NCBI GenBank assembly: GCA_945643635.1
Contig: CALZFC010000013.1
Coordinates: forward strand, 706,501-770,500
From: Allodiplogaster sudhausi
Lineage: Eukaryota; Nematoda; Chromadorea; Rhabditida; Diplogasteridae
Length of the DNA stretch: 64,000 nucleotides
Direction: 5' to 3'
Numbering within the stretch: the stretch's first letter is position 1; every line of letters starts with the position of its first letter. Below are positions 55,757-64,000 of the stretch, piece by piece. The notes beneath the pieces were generated by a model that saw only the letters and a program-made list of their open reading frames with translations, was not told the DNA's origin and made no database searches. Position numbers and translations under genes: made by a program.

Positions 55757-57980
55757 TCTCTCTCTCTCTCTCTTACTCTCTATTTCTTTCTTCCTCTCTC
55801 TCTCTCTCTTACTCTCTATTTCTTTCTTCCTCTCTCTCTCTCTCTTACTCTCTATTTCTTTCTTCCTCTCTCTCTCTCTCTCTTACTCTCTATTTCTTTC
55901 TTCCTCTCTCTCTCTCTCTTACTCTCTATTTCTTTCTTCCTCTCTCTCTCTCTCTTACTCTCTATTTCTTTCTTCCTCTCTCTCTCTCTTACTCTCTATT
56001 TCTTTCTTCCTCTCTCTCTCTCTCTCTTACTCTCTATTTCTTTCTTCCTCTCTCTCTCTCTCTTACTCTCTATTTCTTTCTTCCTCTCTCTCTCTCTCTT
56101 ACTCTCTATTTCTTTCTTCCTCTCTCTCTCTCTCTTACTCTCTATTTCTTTCTTCCTCTCTCTCTCTCTCTTACTCTCTATTTCTTTCTTCCTCTCTCTC
56201 TCTCTCTCTTACTCTCTATTTCTTTCTTCCTCTCTCTCTCTCTCTTACTCTCTATTTCTTTCTTCCTCTCTCTCTCTCTCTCTTACTCTCTATTTCTTTC
56301 TTCCTCTCTCTCTCTCTCTTACTCTCTATTTCTTTCTTCCTCTCTCTCTCTCTCTTACTCTCTATTTCTTTCTTCCTCTCTCTCTCTCTCTTACTCTCTA
56401 TTTCTTTCTTCCTCTCTCTCTCTCTCTCTTACTCTCTATTTCTTTCTTCCTCTCTCTCTCTCTCTCTTACTCTCTATTTCTTTCTTCCTCTCTCTCTCTC
56501 TCTCTTACTCTCTATTTCTTTCTTCCTCTCTCTCTCTCTCTTACTCTCTATTTCTTTCTTCCTCTCTCTCTCTCTCTTACTCTCTATTTCTTTCTTCCTC
56601 TCTCTCTCTCTCTTACTCTCTATTTCTTTCTTCCTCTCTCTCTCTCTCTTACTCTCTATTTCTTTCTTCCTCTCTCTCTCTCTCTTACTCTCTATTTCTT
56701 TCTTCCTCTCTCTCTCTCTCTTACTCTCTATTTCTTTCTTCCTCTCTCTCTCTCTCTCTTACTCTCTATTTCTTTCTTCCTCTCTCTCTCTCTCTTACTC
56801 TCTATTTCTTTCTTCCTCTCTCTCTCTCTCTTACTCTCTATTTCTTTCTTCCTCTCTCTCTCTCTCTTACTCTCTATTTCTTTCTTCCTCTCTCTCTCTC
56901 TCTTACTCTCTATTTCTTTCTTCCTCTCTCTCTCTCTCTTACTCTCTATTTCTTTCTTCCTCTCTCTCTCTCTCTTACTCTCTATTTCTTTCTTCCTCTC
57001 TCTCTCTCTCTCTTACTCTCTATTTCTTTCTTCCTCTCTCTCTCTCTCTTACTCTCTATTTCTTTCTTCCTCTCTCTCTCTCTCTTACTCTCTATTTCTT
57101 TCTTCCTCTCTCTCTCTCTCTTACTCTCTATTTCTTTCTTCCTCTCTCTCTCTCTCTCTTACTCTCTATTTCTTTCTTCCTCTCTCTCTCTCTCTTACTC
57201 TCTATTTCTTTCTTCCTCTCTCTCTCTCTCTTACTCTCTATTTCTTTCTTCCTCTCTCTCTCTCTCTTACTCTCTATTTCTTTCTTCCTCTCTCTCTCTC
57301 TCTCTTACTCTCTATTTCTTTCTTCCTCTCTCTCTCTCTCTCTTACTCTCTATTTCTTTCTTCCTCTCTCTCTCTCTCTTACTCTCTATTTCTTTCTTCC
57401 TCTCTCTCTCTCTCTCTTACTCTCTATTTCTTTCTTCCTCTCTCTCTCTCTCTTACTCTCTATTTCTTTCTTCCTCTCTCTCTCTCTCTTACTCTCTATT
57501 TCTTTCTTCCTCTCTCTCTCTCTCTTACTCTCTATTTCTTTCTTCCTCTCTCTCTCTCTCTTACTCTCTATTTCTTTCTTCCTCTCTCTCTCTCTCTTAC
57601 TCTCTATTTCTTTCTTCCTCTCTCTCTCTCTCTTACTCTCTATTTCTTTCTTCCTCTCTCTCTCTCTCTTACTCTCTATTTCTTTCTTCCTCTCTCTCTC
57701 TCTCTCTTACTCTCTATTTCTTTCTTCCTCTCTCTCTCTCTCTTACTCTCTATTTCTTTCTTCCTCTCTCTCTCTCTCTTACTCTCTATTTCTTTCTTCC
57801 TCTCTCTCTCTCTCTTACTCTCTATTTCTTTCTTCCTCTCTCTCTCTCTCTTACTCTCTATTTCTTTCTTCCTCTCTCTCTCTCTCATACTCTCTATTTC
57901 TTTCTTCCTCTCTCTCTCTCTCTTACTCTCTATTTCTTTCTTCCTCTCTCTCTCTCTCTTTCTCTCTTTCTCTCTCTCTC
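55757..57980. repeat. CT-rich minisatellite, ~36-bp unit, about 60 copies
   Basis: The unit is (CT)n followed by TTACTCTCTATTTCTTTCTTCC; spacing between successive TTAC is mostly 36, with 34 and 38 variants from the CT run. The two 770-residue Leu/Ser/Phe frames across it exist only because the units rarely break the frame; they are not credible genes. One variant unit has CATACTCTC at about 57886. Confidence 0.92.
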
Positions 57981-58709
57981 GCTCAAACATATGTACATGT
58001 GTATTTTTTACATAACTTTTGATCTCGACGCTCTTTAAAATGTGCATAAATGCTGAACAATGCCGACGATCCTCCTTCGACTCGTAATTTAGGAAATAAA
58101 CTTCTTTTTTTTTTAACTTATAGATTGCTCATCCGTTTTCTCTCCAATTCACCTCTGCATATTCTCGCAATTTGATGTGATAAGGGAACAAAAAAGAGGA
58201 ATTAAAAAAGCAAATTTTTTACTAGCTCATAGTGGTCATGTCGGGGTGGTTTTCATTCATCCCTTGCATTCTAAGCGCGCTTTTTCGCAGCTTCGCTGGT
58301 TCAATGCCGTCGATGCTGTCAATACTTGTTCGCGAGTTTACTTGGCCGATCGCTTTAGAGGTCCAATCAGGTTCATGTTCTTTCGTCGCGAGACCGAGAT
58401 AGTGAGATTAATAAGTTGATAATTTGCAAGATATTCTCCTTCCACTCATATCGTTCATTCTATGTACATTATGTATATCGCGCTTTTTCGAAATTCTCTC
58501 AATCTTTCTCTCTACTTCTCGCTGTCTCTATCTCCTCGCTTTCTCAATCTCTCTGTCTATATCTCCTCGCTTTTTCCATATTGCGCCACAATATCATTGC
58601 ATTTAGCTCATAGTCAGTACCTCCATGGTCATTTGCGCTTCCCGATTAGTAAGACGTAGCTTTTGGTTTAAACTGTGTTCGCTCTCTCTTCACTTTCGTG
58701 TCTCTGTAT

Positions 58710-58795
58710 CTTGTCTTTGTCTCTGTCTCTGGACAGAGACAGAGACAGAGACAGAGACAGAGAGAGTGAGACTGAGACTGAGACTGAGACTTGGA
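58710..58795. repeat. (GTCTCT)n/(AGAGAC)n palindromic microsatellite
   Basis: GTCTCTGTCTCTGG meets ACAGAGACAGAGACAGAGAC at about 58732, then GACTGA units follow. It marks the left end of the inverted arm at 58795. Confidence 0.75.
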
Positions 58796-60199
58796 GGTGG
58801 AAAGGCAGAGAAACACACTGCTCCAGCAAAGCTGCAAAGAAGCGCGCGAAATATGAATCCAGGCGCCGAATGAAAGCCACCATGGCATGACCACTGTAAA
58901 CTAGTAAAATATTTGCTTTTTCAAATCTTCTTTTTTGCTCCCTCATCACATCAAATTACGAGAATGGTTAATTGGAGAGAAAACGGAAGAGCAATCTACC
59001 TATACGTTTTTAAAGAAAATCAAAAAAAAAATTTCCCTAAATTACGTGCCGAAGGAGGATCATAGGCATTGTTCAGCGAGAATAAAAAGTGATGTTAATA
59101 AACACTTGTATGTATGAGCGAGGGAGAATTTCGGGGAGAGGGAGAGGGGAAGCAAATTAAAGAGTTAGAGCCAATGACTGACCATGAGATAGTAGGCAAT
59201 GATAGTTCAAAACAGTGACATTGACTATGAGAGATAGAGAGTGACATTGACTATGAGAGATAGAGAGGGGGAAAAGAGCGAGAGAGAGAGAGAAAGAAAG
59301 AAATATAGAGTAAGAGAGAGACAGAGAGAAAGAAATAGAGAGTAAGACATAGGCAGATAGAGAGAGAGAGAGAGAGAAGAGCTGAGTTTTTTAAAGGATC
59401 GAGTTTCCTCCCTCATGATAGGCAGAGGAAAGAAAGGGGCGAAGAGGGTGGGGGGGGGGGGGGAAGTGGAAAGAAATGGAGCTGAGAAGGAGTGGGAAAG
59501 TTAGTTTAGCATCCTGGCATGATGATGGGGAATGATTTTTTTTTAAGGATAGAGCTTCTCATGACACGCAGAGTTTGAAAGGAAAGGGCAAGCCGCACCA
59601 GGGGGAGATGTGGAAAGAAGTGGAAACTAGTAATAAAAATAAAAAAGAAAAAGGAAAGAAAGTTCGCGAGATAAGGATGTTTGCAAGAGATGGACATGGC
59701 AGATGAGGTATCGCATTAATGAGAGAGAGAGAGAGAGAGAGAGAGAAGAGAAAAACGGAGAAAGGGAGAAAGTTCGCGAAGATTGGAGAAGGAGAACGAG
59801 AGAAAAAGAAAGGCAGATAAATAGAGATGAACTCGTGAAAGTGACATTAGGTAAAGAATGTTCAGAGTTGTCAGCCGACTGGCAAACGCATAAAAGGAAA
59901 AAAGAGAGAGAGAGAGAGAAAGAGATCGAGTAAGAGAGAGCGAGAGAGAGAAAGAGAGATGTTAAAAGAGACTGAGAGACAAAGACAGAGAGAAACAGCG
60001 AAATAAGAATTGGACGATTCACGTGAAGCCAAGAGACATTGACAGCCGAAGAAGGGAAATGAGATTAGCCTCCGGGCACAGGAGAGGCACATGACAAAGT
60101 AGCATTGCATTCTTTGAAAAACAAGCGAGCAACAAACGGAGGTGCTCTGCATGGACAACCGGAGATTCTAGTTGCAAATTTCAGGGCACTTTAGGCGAG

Positions 60200-60840
60200 C
60201 TGGTCGAAATGTTTTTTTTTAAATGATTTATGCATCGACAGAGATTAGTTTTTTTTTGATTTAGTGGCTCTCATAAAAACTGGAAACTCACGTTTTCTGA
60301 ACATAACTTTTTTAACGTTTGGAGAATTTAAATGAAACTTACAGGTATTCTTATTTACCCTGTCTGAAATGAATTAGTAGATAATTTGTTTCATTGAGCG
60401 AACTATTGATTGATTGTGAGAGAAAATCAATAACTCACAATCGCCAGAAATGCACATTTAGGCGCGCAGATCAAAATAATGTATTCCTTTGATCTTTAGC
60501 TAGCTTTTTTTATTGGATAGATGGTTAGTTGCATTGCAGCAGATCTCATCAACAACTTTTGAGCTAATATTGATTTATTCCCGTTCTGTTACATGTTGCC
60601 TGCCTTCTGTTTTTCATGCACTTGGCCTGAGATGCAGAAGGTTCAGCATGGCAAAAGCAATCATTTACTACGATGGCTATATTAATTATGATTTTAATAT
60701 GTCCTCAGAGTATCACTGAACCTATTCAGATAGCTAGTTACGCTGTGAAAATTACGTGCTCATTAGTTCAGCACTCAAAGAACACCGCTGTCAACTTTGG
60801 CCCGTAGTCCAGATGAACTTAAAGTGATGCTGTGCAGGGG
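60200..60840. other. Intergenic, no gene seen
   Basis: AT-rich sequence without recognisable coding exons or repeats. The reading frame at 60513-60719 has no family resemblance. Confidence 0.45.
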
Positions 60841-60850
60841 TCCGTGCTTC

Positions 60851-61246
60851 AAAAACGGTTTTACCTTTCTCAAATGAAAGGTAATCGATTTTTACATATT
60901 GGGCAGCCTTCATGAGACCTCATGAAATCGATGAACGATTGAAGACAACTAAGGTAAGAAGTAACAAACAGCAATAATATTTGACATCAGGCTATTCTAG
61001 ATCAATCACAGCATTAAATGATCTATTTGGCATTTAGTCAATTGCCGAAGACAATTCTGTATCGATAAAAGATGATTTTTGAATAGATATTTAATTTTTC
61101 AGTTTTACTTTCTTACCTTTAAAAATACCGTACCATACCAGGGGTACATTCAAACGTTATTCTTTTCATGACGCCATGGGTGAAGGAATGCTGCCCAATA
61201 TGTAAAAATCGATTACCTTTCATTTGAGAAAGGCAAAACCGTTTTA
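60851..61246. mobile_element. MITE-like element with ~57-bp inverted termini
   Basis: The left end starts AAAAACGGTTTTACCTTTCTC and runs to TTGGGCAGC (60906). The right end (about 61189-61246) is its reverse complement with about one change. The inside is about 280 bp, AT-rich and non-coding. The target duplication is unclear. Confidence 0.65.
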
Positions 61247-61305
61247 GCTCATCTCTCAGCACATCTCTCTCTTACTATCTCCCTCTCAATTTCAATTTCT
61301 TTATA

Positions 61306-61551
61306 CACACAAGAAAAAATACCATTGTGAACACTAGTCCCGGCGATGGTAAATACCACCGCCATACACGTTACGAGTATATACTTTAAAAACTAGCAAC
61401 CTTAAACTATTGTTTCATATCCACTGGTCAAATACCATAAAAATGCCGCTTACACCTGCCTGAATGGTATTTCTGAGCTCGCGCTGGCAGCCCCACTCCC
61501 TTCCTTCCTTCCCTGTTTCTTCACGGGCCAATCGATTTGCCTTACTTTCTT

Positions 61552-61586
<35 letters not shown>

Positions 61587-62543
61587 CTCTCTGTCTCTCT
61601 CTCTTTCTCTCTCTGCGATCCAGAACCACGAGCATGACACACAAACTAGCCAGTAAATCGGCTTTTGCAGCTTTTATTTGCCGTTTTTGCTATAAATCGG
61701 TTTAAACTGTGATTAAAATTAGAATAAAAGCTGCAAAAGTTGAGAAATTAGCTAGCCTGGTTCGTAGAGTCGTGTTAGCGCCGTCGTCGTTGTATCTGGA
61801 ATCTGAGAATTTTGCTCCCGCCCGGACCCGAACCACCACCCGCGCATCCAGCACCCTAGCCACTACCACCACACTACCCGCACTAGTGATTCGAGTGCTG
61901 CCGAAATTATCCAGATGATATGGGCGGCGCCCATGGTTGAATTTCGAGTACGCCAAGGAGTTGACAAGTGAGTGGGCGAATGACTTGGCCGCTGCGTCTG
62001 CTGCGACTGCCAATGCATCTGATGCCACTAGAGCATATCAAAAGAACGAGGGTCCTCAATCAAAGGTGGCAAAGCGTATATTGTTATTACTATATTGGGT
62101 TATTGTACTTGTTTGTTCTTACATTTTAAATCAATCCGATTGCCTTGCTGTATAACTCTTTTCTCCCACTTCGCTGTTTACCTTTTTAAGACATTAGACA
62201 TACTAATTCATCTTATTTATAAGAAATGTCTTACTTTTTCATCGCCCTGAATAAATATTCACTAGCATATTTCATCTCGGGTACTTGTACCAGTGATTGC
62301 TAGAATAAATATGCTCATTTGGCGCTTGTGGCTAAAAACGCGCAAGATGGAACTGCGCCAAGGAGTACTTTCTGACTCACTTGAGGTTGGGCTCAGTTAA
62401 TGGTATTATCCATTGCGGTTTTCACCATTGCAAAATACTAGTGCTTCCTAACTAAATTTCTGCCAACATCTATTATTTTGAATGGTATTCACCCAAGGTG
62501 TATTGCGAATTCGGAAATCCAATGGTATTTTTTCTTGTGTGTA
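61306..62543. mobile_element. 1.2-kb element with CACACAAGAAAAAATACCATT termini
   Basis: The left terminus is at 61306-61326 and the reverse complement AATGGTATTTTTTCTTGTGTG at 62523-62543. The inside holds a CT microsatellite (61550-61618), an internal AGCTTTTATT/AATAAAAGCT inverted pair (about 61665-61735) and a tRNA-like promoter (61775-61880, minus). Reading frames at 61709-61918 and 61937-62155 have no recognised domain. Possibly a non-autonomous DNA transposon that picked up a SINE. Confidence 0.55.
61775..61885 (-). mobile_element. tRNA-like Pol III promoter (SINE-like)
   Basis: The minus strand has TGGTAGTGGCTAGGGTGCTGG (A-box type) and, about 15 nt later, GGTTCGGGTCC (B-box type). 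The order and wording are typical of tRNA-derived SINE heads. No complete tRNA fold is apparent. Confidence 0.5.
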
Positions 62544-63139
62544 GCATTGACCGATGTGGGTAAATGTGTAGTAACATCATAAACATCATAAAAATTGGGG
62601 AAATATTGTCTGGGCCAAGCAATATAAATTAGAAATTATTTAAAAAAAAAAAATAATAATACAAGAGAGAAAAGATGACAAAACAAAACGTAATGATCAA
62701 GAGATCTCTCTCTCTCTCTATCTCTTACTCATTCTCTCTCTCTCTCAATCTCCCTCTTTTGTTCTTTCTTTCTTGACCTAACTCTACCGATTCTACCGCT
62801 CTGATAACACACAGAGAAGAAAAGTTCGGACATTGAAAGTTCGGTCGCGATTGTTACAAAAAAAGTTCGGACATTAAAAGTTCGCGGAGCTCATGTTCCC
62901 ACCCATGTAACAATTTGTTCCTAACCGTGCTCGAACTTTGAAAAGTTACCATTGTTCCGATTTTTTTAACCAGTCTGTTGAATCTAAATTTGGAACTCTA
63001 GTTCAACGGGGCAGAAATATGGTCAAACATGCAGTACCATGAATTTTTGGGAATACATTGTTGCTTGCATAAGTTTTACATGCCAGATTAACGTTTGTTT
63101 TGCAAATTTTTTTTCGATTTCATTCAGTTTTCGTCGTCT

Positions 63140-63342
63140 CGAGAAGCAAGCGGACGAAGTTTAGCAAGACGGCGTCGACGCTAACTTGTTCAAGACGGTC
63201 ACCGAACAGTTCCCTGGCAACGCACTCCCTTGTTTCTGGTTGGTTTTTTATACATCTTTTTTCAAATGAAGCATTTTAAGTGGTTCTTGAATGCCGAGCA
63301 GTGTCGGCGGGAGCTGATCCGCGTAGACATCTGCCCGAAGTC
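63140..63342 (+). other. Possible coding exons of an unidentified gene
   Basis: The frame from ATG at 63268 reads MKHFKWFLNAEQCRRELIRV, then DICPKSQ before a GTTTGA donor-like site at about 63349. Upstream, a frame with KQADEV and QDGVDANLFKTVTEQFPGN is interrupted by TAG. GC content rises here. It may be the start of a gene continuing beyond the window, or a pseudogene; the family is not recognised. Confidence 0.25.
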
Positions 63343-63594
63343 ACAGGTTTGATTTTGACCAAACATTAATTATTAATTGCATTTATGTACATATCTCTTA
63401 TGTTAAACATTTAAGAACATTATTAACAGCAACATTTATTAAAACCATCGCAGACAAAAGTGAATTTTGGATCTAAATTTCGATCAAACTCGCAATTAAT
63501 TTAAGATCTTTTACATGCAGTCTGGATTTAGTTCGTGGAAAATTATATTTATTTCTCTCTTCCTCACTTTCTGCCTCTCGTGAATTCCCACTTT

Positions 63595-63720
63595 TTATCT
63601 GCCGCTCTCTCATCACTCTCTCTCTCTGTCTGTCTCTCTTTCTCTCTTTCTATGCCTCGTTGTCTCTATCTCTGCATCGACTTTCTTTTATCTACATACC
63701 ATCTCTCTCTCTGATCTCTT

Positions 63721-63761
<41 letters not shown>

Positions 63762-63762
63762 A
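63595..63762. repeat. CT microsatellites
   Basis: Two CT-rich runs, the second about 20 uninterrupted CT units ending at about 63758. Confidence 0.85.
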
Positions 63763-64000
63763 AGGGACTACATAAATTATCATTAAGAAGAAGAAAAAGA
63801 AACATTTCCTAATTTATTATCTTTTTGGAAGTTGAAAAAATTTAATTTTTTTAATTTTTAAGGCTAACCTTTTCTGAAGTCACGAGCTATTCCTGTATCA
63901 ATCAACTAGTCGATAGTGGCAAAGGTATGATTTCTAGCTACTTTTTGGAGCGGTCTACGGCAAAATCCTCTGTTTCTTTCTTGCTTGCTTTTCTAACCAT

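Larger units (their letters stand above)
54900..59465. repeat. Inverted arms enclosing the CT minisatellite
   Basis: About 54900-55590 is repeated in reverse at about 58795-59465, almost without change: the 60-residue frame at 55261-55443 is identical to that at 58935-59117. The outer parts at 54160-54350 and 59490-59690 are also mirrored. The minisatellite and about 0.8 kb of composite repeat lie inside. Confidence 0.8.
43980..60195. repeat. Composite repeat block in both orientations
   Basis: Recurring modules: (a) GA/CT tract; (b) GAGCTGAGTAGGAGTGGGAA; (c) AGCAGAGTTGGAAAGGAAAG plus GAAGTGGAAACTAGTAGTAA; (d) GATGTTTGCAAGAGATGGAC; (e) ATTGCCAACGAAAGTTTGG; (f) GGCATGACCA with AATATGCAGGTG and TTGAAGGAGGATCG; (g) AAACCACCTGGTAAGTTCTA. 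Copies begin near 44.2, 45.0, 46.4, 47.4, 49.1, 49.8, 53.7, 54.2, 54.9, 58.1, 58.8 and 59.5 kb. The pair 43.98-44.36 and 59.83-60.19 kb is inverted. No coding gene is recognised in the block. Confidence 0.7.

Noticed and set aside
55757..57980. CRISPR array
   Set aside because: There are no unique spacers; the repeats are contiguous and the sequence is eukaryotic.
55700..58022. Two overlapping reading frames of about 770 residues rich in Leu, Ser and Phe
   Set aside because: They lie on a 36-bp CT-rich minisatellite; repeats without stops leave several frames open. Composition is monotonous and there is no start context or domain.

Overview
The window is eukaryotic and most probably nematode. 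It carries an array of small secreted genes that match the nematode transthyretin-like (TTL/TTR) pattern: signal peptide, L-x-C, VELWD, VDGKT, D-x-Y-F-L-K-I-(I/V)-H-x-C-x-x-x-C, IDLS and a terminal Cys. Genes are split by short AT-rich GT-AG introns and the DNA is rich in GA/CT microsatellites. Species cannot be read from the sequence. It does not look like a compact Caenorhabditis genome; an enoplean such as a mermithid is only a guess.

Layout. (1) 1-2.2 kb: two minus-strand TTL loci, one cut by the window edge. (2) 2.7-7.7 kb: a 12-exon plus-strand gene for a 436-residue gustatory-receptor-like 7TM protein. (3) 8.2-17.7 kb: TTL loci in tandem (8.2-9.96 / 9.97-11.95) and inverted (11.0-12.9 versus 15.15-16.56) copies. 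(4) 18.7-22.3 kb: an 11-exon gene for a divergent ionotropic-receptor (iGluR-like) protein of about 460 residues. (5) 22.6-43.5 kb: ten more TTL loci, including a large palindrome (28.69-30.29 versus 32.97-34.57) whose outer edge is fused to an inverted copy of the ionotropic receptor's last exon. (6) 35-43 kb: sparse DNA with repeats and fragments of an unrecognised basic protein. (7) 43.5-60.2 kb: a gene-poor block of one composite repeat family in both orientations, with a perfect 59-bp hairpin, a solo LTR with its 4-bp target duplication, a 2.2-kb foldback and a 2.2-kb CT-rich minisatellite between inverted arms. (8) 60.8-64 kb: two elements with terminal inverted repeats, one holding a tRNA-like promoter, and a possible first exon.

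Of 17 numbered TTL loci (TTL1-TTL17 here), five look intact (TTL3, 11, 12, 14, 16). The others carry a nonsense codon, frameshifts, missing exons, lost splice sites or truncations. Intact and inferred genes share one plan: a TATA promoter, exon 1 (signal peptide to VELWD, ending in phase 1), exon 2 (VDGKT, about 86-98 nt, ending in phase 0) and exon 3 (Cys-rich). This is a birth-and-death family growing by tandem and inverted duplication. Two chemoreceptor genes lie inside or beside it, and both carry the same MITE in an intron. No shared pathway for the TTL proteins and the receptors can be shown from the sequence.
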